A stretch of 64,000 bases of DNA. Origin: CAVUCE01 sp963739985 (GTDB lineage: Bacteria > Bacteroidota > Ignavibacteria > Ignavibacteriales > Ignavibacteriaceae). The position numbers were made by a program, and so were the translations under genes. Positions 8,081-17,744 of the stretch are shown piece after piece. The notes under the pieces were generated by a model, which saw nothing but the letters and a program-made list of their open reading frames with translations, did no database searches and had not been told where the DNA came from. The number at the start of each line of letters is the position of its first letter. Position 1 is the stretch's first letter. Location: contig CAVUCE010000008.1 of assembly GCA_963739985.1 (NCBI GenBank), positions 62,001-126,000 on the forward strand, read 5' to 3'.

Positions 8081-10954
8081 TTAATTAAACAGAATTGAGA
8101 ATCCTAAACGAACTTCTCGAGGACGATTAACTCTTTCCGGCCTCTGTGAATAGTAATTATCAATTTGATTTATACCAAACAATCCCGGGTCGCCTCTGTT
8201 TATTCTATTTTTAATATCGTTGAATTGGGTTGCATCTTGAGTTTGTTCTACGTTAGATAATGCTCTACCGGAACTGGCATAAACAGACAACTCGTTTTGT
8301 GTATCGAACAAGTTGGAAACTTGTAAGAATAGTGAATATTTGAGACTGCCAAGCGTGAAGAATTTTTCAAATTTAAGATCAACATTCCACATAAGCGGCT
8401 GACTGGCTGAGTTTTGTTCGTATAAAACATTAGAGAATGTTGCCGGTAAACTTGGTGTGTATGGTGTACCGGTTTGAAAGTTAAATACTACTCCTAGTGC
8501 CCAATCATCCGGCTGTGTTAGGGAAACTGTTCCGTTAATTACATGGCTTCTATCAAAAGAAAGCGGAACTAAATATGTCTCCGATTGTTTACCGGACTTA
8601 TCACTAAAGAAAATTTCAGCTGCAGGTTCCGTTCTATTACCTTCAGCAATAGAGAAAGTGTAATCTAAACTTGCAGAAAATAAACTTCCCGGCTCTCTTC
8701 TCTTTAAGAACGATAATGTTATACCGCGTACGTTTGAATAAGCTAAATTAGTTAACAAATTATATTGTCGTCCTAAGTCTGTATAAATAGTTTCGGTATA
8801 GATATAGTTGCTTACATCTTTATAAAAACCGGTTAAATCAAATTTCAAATTATCAGTTAATTGTTGTTGCAAACCTATTTCGTATTGAACTGATCTTTGC
8901 GGTTTCACGTTTGGATTTCCAAAAGTTGGTGTTGAACCAAAGTTTGCAACATAAAAGTTTGGATTTCCGTACAAACTTGACAATGAGCCCATCTGATAAA
9001 AGTGGCCGTATGAAAATCTGATTACTCCTCTATCGGTAATCGGATAAGAAACGCTAATTCTGGGGGAAAGTGTATATTTAGGATCAGCTTTCTGCAGATA
9101 CGTGCTCATAAAACCAGATAGAGAATCCGTTAAATTCTTAGATAAATCAGTACTGTAAACGGAAGCAGGATCAAAATATTCAAATCTTAAACCGGCATTT
9201 AATATAAATGTTTCCGCTAATTCTATTTTGTCCTGTAAGTAAGCAGAGAACTGAGTTGGTTCTTTTCCGTAGCTAGTATAAAGCGCAGGACTAACCGGTA
9301 TTCTTCTTACTAAGTTTAATGTACTATCATATAAAAGCTCAGTATTGGTTAAGTTAGATGTAAAAACACCGTTAACCTTTTTACCAACTTCAACAGAATA
9401 AGATTGATAAGAAAGTTTAAATTTTCTTAACTCGAATCCGAGTTTAAATTCGTGGTTTGTAAATAGCTGGGCAGTTAAATCACCTTTAACTCCCATACTT
9501 ACCGTTTTTCTATTTAGTCTGTAATTATCGGTTCCACCTGCATAAAAAACTGTGTTCCCGATTGTTTGTTGATAAATATCAGAAGGTAAATATCTAGGAT
9601 CATTATAATTATTATATAGATAGTATTTAGCTTCATTATATCCATAAGAGAATTTTAATGTATAGAATATATTGCTATTAATAGTATGTGTTAATCCTAA
9701 AGTCTGAATTAAACCATCACCGTAATTAGTTCCAACTCCATCAGGATTATATTTATAAGCCATGCTGTAATTTTTATAGTGGTTTTTATTAAATACAGCC
9801 TCGTATTTAACTTTAAAAGTAGGACTCAAATGAAAGCTTACATTTCCCTGGAAATTGTAAGCCACCGATGGATTCATAGCAACAGTTGCTCCATCACCTG
9901 TTGGTGTTCCGTCAGTATTCGGTGAATACGGATTGAAGAAGTAAGGATCAGTAGAACTAGTGTTTTTTCCTCCATCAGTTCTTAGGCTATCTGTACTTTT
10001 AAAGTTATTTGGAGTTAAATAAGAATCTGTAGTATTATACAATCTTTTTCCGTAATAAGAACCCTTAAAGTTTTCGTATACACCTGATAAATAGAAATGT
10101 ATTTTATTATTGAATAAGGGAATTGGACCTCCGAGAGTACCCTCTAATCTAGAATGGTTTAAAGCATCAATTTTGCTAATTTCGTTAGTAAACAATGAAG
10201 TACGATTGGTAACATAATCGCCGGAATAACCTCTAATACCAAAAGTTATATTATTGCCGCCTTCTTTGGTAACATAATTAACTACACCGCTAAGTGCATT
10301 ACCATATTGAGCAGAAAAAGTTCCGGTTGAAACAGATACTTCTTGAACAGCGTTAGTTGCAAGTCCTATCGATTTATCATTACCATAAGGATCGTTAAGT
10401 GAAACACCGTTTAAAGTGTATGCAATTTCATTTCCGTACCCGCCTCTAACGTGCAACTTTCCGTCATTACCCTGAACAACTCCAGCCTGGAGTTTAATTA
10501 CATCAGAGATTTGATCTACGGGAAGTTCCTTTATAGTTTCATTTGTAATGGCTACAGTTGGATTTGTTAAATCCTGTCTGATTAACGGATTTCTTTCGCC
10601 TTGTACAACAACGGCAGGTAAATCAACTGCACCTGTTGTTAGCTCGAAATTTAATCTAGTTGTAAAATCGACGTTAACTCTAACATTCTCTACTGTTACT
10701 TTCTTATACCCGACAACCGAGCACGTAACTTTATGCAATCCCGGTGCTACATCAAGAATAGTATAATTACCATTTATGTCTGCAGCAGCTCCGTGAGTTG
10801 TTCCCTGTACAAAAACATTTGCAAACGGAATAACTTCACCGGTTGTTTTGTCAGTTACTTTACCGGAAATCTTACCGGAAGACTGGGCATAGAGTTGAGT
10901 ATATGAAAGGGTTAAGGTTAGCAATAGAAGGAACAGTAAGCGAAACTTACTCAT
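8081..10954 (-). CDS. TonB-dependent receptor with carboxypeptidase-like N-terminal domain
   Basis: 957 residues from the ATG at 10954, chosen because GAGG lies 6 nt upstream; an ATG 12 nt earlier is possible. A signal peptide is followed by a carboxypeptidase-regulatory-like domain (GKISGKVTDKTTGEVIPFAN, about residues 25-110), a plug domain (LRVRGG-type motif seen as KLHVRGGYGNEIAYTLNGV, about 125-235) and a 22-strand-type barrel ending in FSILFN. Such receptors import large or scarce substrates through the outer membrane using TonB energy. There is no SusD-like partner; the partner is instead the giant secreted protein downstream. The substrate cannot be read from the sequence. Confidence 0.9.
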   Translation of the reverse strand: MSKFRLLFLLLLTLTLSYTQLYAQSSGKISGKVTDKTTGEVIPFANVFVQGTTHGAAADINGNYTILDVAPGLHKVTCSVVGYKKVTVENVRVNVDFTTRLNFELTTGAVDLPAVVVQGERNPLIRQDLTNPTVAITNETIKELPVDQISDVIKLQAGVVQGNDGKLHVRGGYGNEIAYTLNGVSLNDPYGNDKSIGLATNAVQEVSVSTGTFSAQYGNALSGVVNYVTKEGGNNITFGIRGYSGDYVTNRTSLFTNEISKIDALNHSRLEGTLGGPIPLFNNKIHFYLSGVYENFKGSYYGKRLYNTTDSYLTPNNFKSTDSLRTDGGKNTSSTDPYFFNPYSPNTDGTPTGDGATVAMNPSVAYNFQGNVSFHLSPTFKVKYEAVFNKNHYKNYSMAYKYNPDGVGTNYGDGLIQTLGLTHTINSNIFYTLKFSYGYNEAKYYLYNNYNDPRYLPSDIYQQTIGNTVFYAGGTDNYRLNRKTVSMGVKGDLTAQLFTNHEFKLGFELRKFKLSYQSYSVEVGKKVNGVFTSNLTNTELLYDSTLNLVRRIPVSPALYTSYGKEPTQFSAYLQDKIELAETFILNAGLRFEYFDPASVYSTDLSKNLTDSLSGFMSTYLQKADPKYTLSPRISVSYPITDRGVIRFSYGHFYQMGSLSSLYGNPNFYVANFGSTPTFGNPNVKPQRSVQYEIGLQQQLTDNLKFDLTGFYKDVSNYIYTETIYTDLGRQYNLLTNLAYSNVRGITLSFLKRREPGSLFSASLDYTFSIAEGNRTEPAAEIFFSDKSGKQSETYLVPLSFDRSHVINGTVSLTQPDDWALGVVFNFQTGTPYTPSLPATFSNVLYEQNSASQPLMWNVDLKFEKFFTLGSLKYSLFLQVSNLFDTQNELSVYASSGRALSNVEQTQDATQFNDIKNRINRGDPGLFGINQIDNYYSQRPERVNRPREVRLGFSILFN

Positions 10955-11407
10955 CAACAACCTCATTCTTTTTGTTATATTAAAAAATAGAATTGAATCT
11001 AAAAAATGATCTCGATGAATACATTATTATGAATTTGATGTCGAATATACAACACCATTATATCTTAGTCAATAAACTTATATAGTGTATCGAATAAATA
11101 TTTCATTTAATTTCATTAAGTTACAATTTATTGAATAAAATATCATATTTATAATATTTTTGCTTATTTTTGCACGAATTTGCAAGGTGATTATTCATTT
11201 TACATCATACTTATATTTTTTTTCTAAGCTTATTCAATCATTTTTTAATAAATTAAAATAGTACAAATTAATTCTTAGAAATATCGTTTTAAGCTTTTGA
11301 TAGACTTCTAATTATATAAAGAAAATTCATGTATGTTTCAATTCATATTCAGCTTTTAATAGCAAAAATTATTTTGATTTTTATTCTGAACTAATTTTGG
11401 AGGAAAA
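10955..11407. other. AT-rich divergent intergenic region
   Basis: About 450 bp separating the minus-strand TonB receptor operon from plus-strand glmM. It must hold both promoters. Two tandem TATTTTTG boxes (11155-11162 and 11165-11172) fit the Bacteroidota -7 pattern TAnnTTTG, and a TTG lies 21 nt before the first, but they are over 230 nt from the glmM start, so this is weak. No RNA gene or strong hairpin was seen. Confidence 0.4.
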
Positions 11408-12757
11408 ATGCCGACTCTTATGGTAAGTGTTTCAGGAATTAGAGGAATTGTAGGCGATGGCCTTGATCCGGATGTACTTGTAAAATATACTTCTGCTTAT
11501 GCAGATTTTATTGGTTCAGGCACTGTAATTATTGGGCGTGACGCAAGAATAACCGGGGAAATGGTAAAGTCTATTGTGATTGGAACACTTACAGCTAAAG
11601 GGTTAGATGTTATTGATATTGGTATTTGTCCAACTCCAACAGTTTTATACAATGTAAAGTTATTGAAAGCTCAAGGCGGTATTGCAATATCGGCGAGCCA
11701 TAATCCTAATCAATGGAATGCCTTGAAATTGTTAAACTCGCAAGGTGAATTTATGACTCCGGAAGAAAATAAAGAGATGCTTTCTCTTCTGGAAAAACCA
11801 AAACACTTTAATGCTTGGGATAAAGTTGGCAAAAGCAAGATATACTCAGATGGATTAAAGAAGCATGTTGAAGATGTGCTTAACATGAAATATATAAATA
11901 AAGATGAAATTCAAAAACGAAAGTTCAAAGTTTTAGTTGATTGCGTAAATGGTGCCGGAGTTTATGTAATTCCGGATTTGCTTCGCCAATTTGGTTGTGA
12001 TGTTATAGAATTAAACTGTGAAAAAAACGGAATTTTCCCTCGACTTCCCGAACCTGTGCCTGAAAATTTAACCGAAACTTTGAAGGCCGTAAAAGAAAGC
12101 AATGCCGATTTAGGAGTTGTTGTTGATCCGGATGTTGATAGATTAGTTTTGATCACTGAAAAAGGAGAACCTTTCGGCGAAGAAAATACAGTTACTCAAG
12201 CAGTAAGATTCATTTTATCTAAAGAAAAAGGTAATGTGGCAGTTAATCTTTCAACCACGCGAGCAGTTGATGATGTTGCAACGGAATTTGGCGGAAAAGT
12301 TTTTCGTTCCCCTGTAGGCGAGGCAAATGTTGTAAAAAAGATGAAGGAAGTTAAGGCTATAATCGGTGGTGAAGGCAGCGGCGGAGTTATTTACCCTGGT
12401 CTGCATTTTGGTCGTGATGCTTTGGTTGGTATCGCAATTACACTCCAACATTTAATAGATTTTGGTGGTTCAATATCAGAATTAAAAAGCGCACTTCCCT
12501 CCTACTTTATCGCCAAAAAGAAAATTGAACTTGGAAATGTAAAGCCGGATGCCGTTATAGAAAATTTAGTAACTAAATATAAAAATGAAAAAGTTAATAC
12601 AGACGATGGTCTAAGAATTGATTTCCCTGATCATTGGGTACATTTTAGAAAATCTAATACTGAACCAATTATCAGAATTATAACCGAGGCAAAAGAGAAA
12701 GCAAAAGCGGAAGAATTATCACAAAAATACTTTGATGAGATCAGAGAATTGTTTTGA
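11408..12757 (+). CDS. glmM: Phosphohexose mutase, probably phosphoglucosamine mutase
   Basis: 449 residues of the alpha-D-phosphohexomutase family. The phosphoserine loop is AISASHNPNQWN with the active serine at about 97. The metal loop is VDPDVDRLV, the sugar-binding loop is GGEGSGGVIYP, and the phosphate-binding loop near the end is RKSNTEPIIRII. The enzyme interconverts sugar 1- and 6-phosphates; the SASHNPxxWNALK form resembles GlmM of Bacteroidota, which makes glucosamine-1-phosphate for peptidoglycan and LPS. Phosphomannomutase or phosphoglucomutase activity cannot be excluded. A strong GGAGG site precedes the ATG. It is a single plus-strand gene facing the DUF58 gene. Confidence 0.82.
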   Translation: MPTLMVSVSGIRGIVGDGLDPDVLVKYTSAYADFIGSGTVIIGRDARITGEMVKSIVIGTLTAKGLDVIDIGICPTPTVLYNVKLLKAQGGIAISASHNPNQWNALKLLNSQGEFMTPEENKEMLSLLEKPKHFNAWDKVGKSKIYSDGLKKHVEDVLNMKYINKDEIQKRKFKVLVDCVNGAGVYVIPDLLRQFGCDVIELNCEKNGIFPRLPEPVPENLTETLKAVKESNADLGVVVDPDVDRLVLITEKGEPFGEENTVTQAVRFILSKEKGNVAVNLSTTRAVDDVATEFGGKVFRSPVGEANVVKKMKEVKAIIGGEGSGGVIYPGLHFGRDALVGIAITLQHLIDFGGSISELKSALPSYFIAKKKIELGNVKPDAVIENLVTKYKNEKVNTDDGLRIDFPDHWVHFRKSNTEPIIRIITEAKEKAKAEELSQKYFDEIRELF

Positions 12758-12799
12758 AATTATAATAATTTTTGTCAATGATTCGGAAAGCGGCGTTAT

Positions 12800-13708
12800 T
12801 TAAAATAATTTGCTTCTTTTCTGTATATAACTAAAAAGAGCTTTATCGAATGGTGTGGAAGTTTCGATTAGATTATATTCAATATTAGAATTTAGACACT
12901 CAGTTTTAATTCTATTAATAAACTTGCCCATAGATTCCTGATAAACTTTCTGTATCTGGTAAGGCTGAGTTGTCAGTTCTTCTTCAGTTTCCAAATCTTT
13001 AAATATCGCATCCTTTCCAAAAGCAAAATCTTTTTCCATCGGATCTAATATCTGGAAAACGATCACCTCATTTTTTTGATATCTGAAATGTTTTAATGCG
13101 GAAAGAATCGAATCAACATCATCAAAGAAATCGGAAACAATTACGACTAATCCTCTTCTCTTAATTTTTTCTGCTATCGAATTTAAACACGAAGCTGTAT
13201 TGGTTTTGTTAGATGCTTTAATATTATTTAAAGTTTTTAATATTTCTTGAAGATATGATTTAGCGGCTTTCGGCGGAAGGTATTTATCAATTGCTTCGGA
13301 ATATAAAGTCAATCCAACTGCATCTTGCTGCTTCATCATTAAATAACTTAATCCGGCAACAAGGGTTGATGCATATTCTAACTTACTAATATTCCCTTCG
13401 GAACCATATTGCATGGATTTACTAGTATCTAAAAGAATATAGCTTTTAAGATTTGTCTCTTCTTCATATTGTTTTATAAAAAAACGATCTGTTTTTCCGT
13501 AAACTTTCCAATCGATGTTCTTAAGATCGTCGCCCTGCATATAAGGACGATGTTCGGTAAATTCAACACTAAAACCATGGTAAGGACTTTTGTGCAGTCC
13601 GACCATAAAACCTTCAACAACTAATCTGGCTTTTAATTCCAAAGAATTTAATTTGGAAATAAATGCCGGGTTGAGATATTTTTTATAATCGGTGCCTGAA
13701 TCTTCCAT
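12800..13708 (-). CDS. DUF58 domain protein
   Basis: 302 residues. The DUF58 signature FTEHRPYMQGDDLKNIDWKV is near residues 48-68, and it is followed by a von Willebrand A-like fold with LLDTSKSMQYG (a DxSxS-type metal site) and VVIVSDFFDD. Proteins of this family usually work with MoxR AAA+ ATPases and von Willebrand A proteins in assembly or maturation of envelope or metal-containing complexes; no MoxR gene is in this window. Its start codon overlaps the stop of the preceding TPR lipoprotein by one base (TAATG), so the two are translationally coupled. Confidence 0.85.
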   Translation of the reverse strand: MEDSGTDYKKYLNPAFISKLNSLELKARLVVEGFMVGLHKSPYHGFSVEFTEHRPYMQGDDLKNIDWKVYGKTDRFFIKQYEEETNLKSYILLDTSKSMQYGSEGNISKLEYASTLVAGLSYLMMKQQDAVGLTLYSEAIDKYLPPKAAKSYLQEILKTLNNIKASNKTNTASCLNSIAEKIKRRGLVVIVSDFFDDVDSILSALKHFRYQKNEVIVFQILDPMEKDFAFGKDAIFKDLETEEELTTQPYQIQKVYQESMGKFINRIKTECLNSNIEYNLIETSTPFDKALFSYIQKRSKLF

Positions 13709-14202
13709 TAGCTAGATTTTTTCTTTAAAATTTCCTCCGGTGATAACCCCATATTGTCAAGTTCTTCTTTAGCTGAAGAAGCTAAAGCGTCATTCGGAAA
13801 TTTTTGTAAGAATAGATTAAATGTAGATGTTGCTTTATCAAAATCATTCAAGTCATTTGCTAAAATAAATCCGGACATAAAAAGAGATTTAGGAGCTAAA
13901 TGACTATCAGGGTATTTTTCGTAAATACTTTTAAATAAATCTACGGCTTTAAGTAATGATGCTTTTTCATCAACACTTTTAACCATTTTATTTTGATAAA
14001 GCGAAGCAAGCTGGAAAATGGCTTCGGGAGCTTTAGGGCTTTGGGGATATTCTTTGATTAGGTTTTCATATGCGGTTACTGCCTCAGGAATGTTATTGTT
14101 GTCCACACTTTCCTTAGCAGATTTTAGATAATCATCATCTGTTTTTTTTCCGCAACCAACTAAAGTAATTCCTAGTAACAATATTAGTAATAAATTTTTC
14201 AT
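13708..14202 (-). CDS. TPR-repeat lipoprotein
   Basis: 164 residues. A lipoprotein signal (MKNLLLILLLGITLVGC) is followed by tetratricopeptide-like helices of the BamD/YbgF type: EAVTAYENLIKEYPQSPKAP, LFKSIYEKYPDSHLAPKSL and FNLFLQKFPNDALASSAKEE. It is likely a small periplasmic or outer-membrane scaffold. At about half BamD length it is probably not BamD itself. It is coupled to the DUF58 gene. The function is not known. Confidence 0.78.
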   Translation of the reverse strand: MKNLLLILLLGITLVGCGKKTDDDYLKSAKESVDNNNIPEAVTAYENLIKEYPQSPKAPEAIFQLASLYQNKMVKSVDEKASLLKAVDLFKSIYEKYPDSHLAPKSLFMSGFILANDLNDFDKATSTFNLFLQKFPNDALASSAKEELDNMGLSPEEILKKKSS

Positions 14203-14300
14203 TTTCTTCAGTATTTGTTAATTAACGCTAGCAAAGTTATCAAATTAGTATTGAACTAGCAATGTAATTGATAAGATATTAGACAAAACATCTTATAGCA

Positions 14301-14352
14301 TTTTTAAAAATAAAAAGGTGGAATGTAAATTTCACTTTACACCCACCTTTTA
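14301..14352 (-). terminator. Rho-independent terminator after the LTD/sorting-domain gene
   Basis: AAAAGGTGG (14313-14321) pairs with CCACCTTTT (14343-14351) and, after a small bulge, TGTAAA (14324-14329) pairs with TTTACA (14336-14341) around a 6-nt loop. On the minus strand the stem runs into TTTTTATTTTT. It lies 20 bp after the stop codon. Confidence 0.85.
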
Positions 14353-14371
14353 AATCAAATACTAAATAAGA

Positions 14372-16477
14372 TTACTTATTCAGAATCATCTTTTTAACTG
14401 ATTTAAAGTTGTTACCATCTATTCCTTGAGCGGATAACTGGTAGAAGTAAACTCCGCTTGTAAAAGATACTGCATTAAAAGAAACGGTATGGAAACCAGA
14501 TGAAAGTTGTCCGTTAATCAAAGTAGTAACTTCTTGTCCTAAAATGTTGAATATTTTGAGAGTTACTCTAGAATCTACAGCCAAATTAAAATTAATATTT
14601 GTAGTAGGGTTAAACGGATTAGGATAGTTTTGTTCCAAACTGAATGTTTTAGGCATTACCATTGATACATTTACAACATTTGAGTAACTAGATGTACCAT
14701 TATAATCAATTTGTTTTAAACGATAATAATATTTGCCTTCGCTAGAAGGTTTATCTGTAAAACGATATGAGTTAGTTCTTACAGAATTACCTTGTCCACC
14801 GATAAATCCAATTTTTGCAAAGTTTTTACCATCTTTGCTTCTTTGAACTTCAAATCCCAAATTATTCTTTTCGGTTGCAGTTGACCAAGCCAATTCTACT
14901 AATCCTTCTGTAGATTTTGCAGAAAAAGATGTTAACTCAACTGGTAGAACAGGACCATTATGTGAGCCAAGAAATGCGAAATCATCCTGAGCGTAAACTA
15001 ACCATTCAGAAGAAACTGAATCTGTTCCCGCAGCTTTTGCCCAACTTGTATCACCCATCATTACATTTGGTTTTCTAACAAGTGTGTGATTTTGAGTTGC
15101 GTTTGTAACTCCGGCAACATCCCAAGCTGTTCCCGGATCTACAGTAGGAATACCGATTACATCAATTAAGACTGTATCAGTTCCGACTATTTTCATCAAT
15201 CCGCGGGCATCATCACCATTGAAATAAACCAAATCAGGATATGCTAAAACTTCATCCGCATTTGTAGTATCAAATAGTGACAAGTTAACTTGATTGGATA
15301 CCATAACCCAAGTTTTACCATTATTTAACATTGCGCCAGCCGGGAAAGCATGATAATATTGCCATCCACTGCCATTGGTGCTTTGAGCTATGATATATTT
15401 TGATAAATCTACAGTTGCACCGGTTCCGTTAAAAATTTCTAATGCTTTGTTGTTACTGCTACCTTCAATGTATTCTGAGAAATACAAATCAGGCATAGGA
15501 GGCATATATTTAAATGCCGCAACACCGGTGTTTGTGATCAAAGTATAAACTGTAATTGAACCGTCACCATTTTCTTCTAATGAAAGGTCTCCGGTTGCAT
15601 TTGTGTTTTGTGTGTATGCTCCATCCATAACCATGTCAGCAACAAGCACAGGCATAGTTTTAGAGTCAGTAACATTAAATAACTGAGTGTGAGAACCATA
15701 ATCAGCAGTAACTTCATTTCTACCAACAACAGCGATATATTCTTGACCTGAATTAGTTTTCAGATATGCAACATTGTGCCATCCAGAATAAATTGCTCCC
15801 TGACTTACTGTATCCAATACTGTTCCGGTTGAAGAAATTAACTGAACTTGTGTACCCGAACCATTTATCCATAAATCGGATGCCGGTCCAGGAGATACAG
15901 CAGCAATTCCGCCTCTTGCAGCACCGGAAGATGGAACTTTTACAGAACTTGTGTGCATAAAGGTTGAACCATCAGTAGTGGTAAATACATATATTGAATC
16001 ATTACTTGAACCACTAGCAAATAAAACCGTTCCGTTACCAGAGCCTGATGCAGTCATTACGTCACCAACTCTACCGGAAACATCACCATTAAATGCCACT
16101 GTAGGTGATGCATTTTCATCAGCCCATCTATAAATTTTAAATCCGGTACCTGATAATATTAAATTACAAAGGTAAATTGCGCCATCTGATGTAGATTTTA
16201 CAATGTTCATTGAGTATGTTCCGCCGGAAATGCCGGTCATATCTAAAGTACCTAAAGAATCACCGTTCATTCCATCGAGAACAACTATTGCAGAGCTAGC
16301 TCTGGCAGCAACTAAAACGTGTCCTGTTACAGGATTATATGTCATTCCACGGGTTGTATGTCCGGTACTAAGCCAAGGGCTTGCAGACGGATTAACTTCC
16401 CATATTTTTGATGTTTGTGAAAAAGAAATTGTAGAAAGGAAAAGAATTAGGAAAACTGCAGATAACAATTTTTTCAT
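14372..16477 (-). CDS. Secreted protein with propeller-like N-terminus, lamin-tail domain and type IX sorting domain
   Basis: 701 residues from the ATG at 16477, supported by GAGGGAG 6 nt upstream; the in-frame start 15 nt earlier is less likely. After the signal peptide (MKKLLSAVFLILFLSTISFS) comes a repeat-rich propeller-like region (about 25-320, with TRGMTYNPVTGHVLVAARAS). A lamin-tail domain follows (about 327-500, with YFSEYIEGSSNNKALEIFNG), then an Ig/FN3-like stretch (LVELAWSTATEKNNLGFEVQ). The C-terminal sorting module (about 605-701) has QNYPNPFNPTTNINF, LKIFNILGQEVTTL and SGVYFYQL. Substrates with this tail are exported by the type IX system and fixed at the surface or released. 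The exact function is unknown. Confidence 0.85.
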   Translation of the reverse strand: MKKLLSAVFLILFLSTISFSQTSKIWEVNPSASPWLSTGHTTRGMTYNPVTGHVLVAARASSAIVVLDGMNGDSLGTLDMTGISGGTYSMNIVKSTSDGAIYLCNLILSGTGFKIYRWADENASPTVAFNGDVSGRVGDVMTASGSGNGTVLFASGSSNDSIYVFTTTDGSTFMHTSSVKVPSSGAARGGIAAVSPGPASDLWINGSGTQVQLISSTGTVLDTVSQGAIYSGWHNVAYLKTNSGQEYIAVVGRNEVTADYGSHTQLFNVTDSKTMPVLVADMVMDGAYTQNTNATGDLSLEENGDGSITVYTLITNTGVAAFKYMPPMPDLYFSEYIEGSSNNKALEIFNGTGATVDLSKYIIAQSTNGSGWQYYHAFPAGAMLNNGKTWVMVSNQVNLSLFDTTNADEVLAYPDLVYFNGDDARGLMKIVGTDTVLIDVIGIPTVDPGTAWDVAGVTNATQNHTLVRKPNVMMGDTSWAKAAGTDSVSSEWLVYAQDDFAFLGSHNGPVLPVELTSFSAKSTEGLVELAWSTATEKNNLGFEVQRSKDGKNFAKIGFIGGQGNSVRTNSYRFTDKPSSEGKYYYRLKQIDYNGTSSYSNVVNVSMVMPKTFSLEQNYPNPFNPTTNINFNLAVDSRVTLKIFNILGQEVTTLINGQLSSGFHTVSFNAVSFTSGVYFYQLSAQGIDGNNFKSVKKMILNK

Positions 16478-16539
16478 ATTTAACTCCCTCAAATGTTTCG
16501 TAGGTTTATTAACATTTACAACTTATTTTATTTTTTCAT

Positions 16540-16644
16540 GTTAAGCAAGTATTTTTCCTAGAAACTAATATTAAATTAAAATTAACTCTTTTAATCAAAA
16601 TTTAAGAATTACTTATTCTTAAAAGTATTATTTTTATGCTTAAC
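16540..16644. promoter_or_regulatory. Nested inverted repeats in the divergent LTD/CDF promoter region
   Basis: TTTAAGAAT (16601-16609) and ATTCTTAAA (16615-16623) form a 9-bp inverted repeat with a 5-nt spacer. Further out, GTTAAGCA (16540-16547) and TGCTTAAC (16637-16644) form a second one around it. The nesting in the 187-bp gap between divergent genes suggests an operator or symmetric promoter parts. Confidence 0.35.
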
Positions 16645-16664
16645 AATTTTTATTTGGATTAGGG

Positions 16665-17660
16665 ATGCACAAAGATTTTCATCTTAAAAGAAAAGCCGCC
16701 ATTATATCATTAACCATTGGTGTTGGAATGTTCTGCGCTAAAATGGGCGCTTACTTCCTAACAGGATCTGCAGCCATTTTTTCTGATGCTGCCGAATCCG
16801 TAGTCCACGTTTTAGCAACTTCAATGGCACTTTACAGCATTTTATTAAGCTCCAAACCAGCAGATGACAGCCACCTCTATGGCCATGGAAACATAGAATA
16901 TTTTTCTGCCGGTGTTGAAGGATTTTTAATTTTGATGGCTTCTGTTTTCATTATTTATACTGCAATCATAGATATCATTCATGGGCAGAACCTAAAGCAG
17001 CTGGATAGTGGTGTTCTCATAATAAGTGCCGCCGGAATCATTAATTTATTCCTTGGATTTTACTTGGTCCGGATGGGTAAAAAGACTAATTCTCTTACAT
17101 TAGTAGCAGATGGTAAACATGTACTTACCGATTCTTATACAAGTATTGGTGTAATAATTGGGATTATCCTTGTAATGATAACCGGCTTTCAATTACTTGA
17201 TCCCATTTTTGCAATTGCCGTAGCATTAAATATTTTATTTACCGGTTATAAATTGATTCGCGAATCTATAGGCGGTTTAATGAATGAAACCGATAATGAA
17301 GTTTTAGAGAAAATTGTTAGCAAATTAATTGATATAAAGAAAGATTACTGGATAGATATTCACTGGCTTCGCTTCTGGAAATCAGGTGATCAAGTTTTTA
17401 TAGATTTTCATCTAATACTTCCCTATTATTTTAACATAAAAGAATCACACCTTGAGGAAGAAGAAATTGAATCCGAATTGCAAAAATTTCTTCCTAATTC
17501 GCAAATTAAAATTCATATGGATTACTGCACTGAGGTACTTTGCCAAATTTGCAATCATTCGGAATGTAAAGTTCGCAAGGAACCGAAGAAGATCAATTTA
17601 AATTGGAATATGGAAAAATTAATTGGCGAACCTGTATTTAAATCAAGACATATTACATAA
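16665..17660 (+). CDS. Cation diffusion facilitator (CDF) family transporter
   Basis: 331 residues. The CDF membrane domain spans about residues 10-200 and contains HxxxD/DxxxD-type metal sites: AAIFSDAAESVVHV in helix 2 and LVADGKHVLTDSYTS in helix 5. A cytoplasmic C-terminal domain follows (about 205-285). Proteins of this family export Zn2+, Fe2+, Mn2+ or Co2+ using the proton gradient. The end is odd: after KIHMDYC there is a cysteine-rich tail with C288, C293, C296 and C301. Plus strand, divergent from the LTD protein gene. The metal specificity cannot be read. Confidence 0.88.
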   Translation: MHKDFHLKRKAAIISLTIGVGMFCAKMGAYFLTGSAAIFSDAAESVVHVLATSMALYSILLSSKPADDSHLYGHGNIEYFSAGVEGFLILMASVFIIYTAIIDIIHGQNLKQLDSGVLIISAAGIINLFLGFYLVRMGKKTNSLTLVADGKHVLTDSYTSIGVIIGIILVMITGFQLLDPIFAIAVALNILFTGYKLIRESIGGLMNETDNEVLEKIVSKLIDIKKDYWIDIHWLRFWKSGDQVFIDFHLILPYYFNIKESHLEEEEIESELQKFLPNSQIKIHMDYCTEVLCQICNHSECKVRKEPKKINLNWNMEKLIGEPVFKSRHIT

Positions 17661-17744
17661 AAAATTACAAGGTCTTAAATTCCTATGAATAACATATAGC
17701 TAGCTTTAATATGACCGTGAATAAAACAAAATAATATTTTATAC

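Noticed and set aside
8081..10954. Calling the TonB receptor a SusC-type glycan importer
   Set aside because: There is no SusD-like partner next to it; the downstream protein is a different, giant sorting-type protein.
11155..11172. Tandem TATTTTTG boxes as a firm glmM promoter
   Set aside because: They match a Bacteroidota-type -7 pattern but lie over 230 nt from glmM in very AT-rich DNA, where such octamers arise by chance. Mentioned only under the intergenic region.
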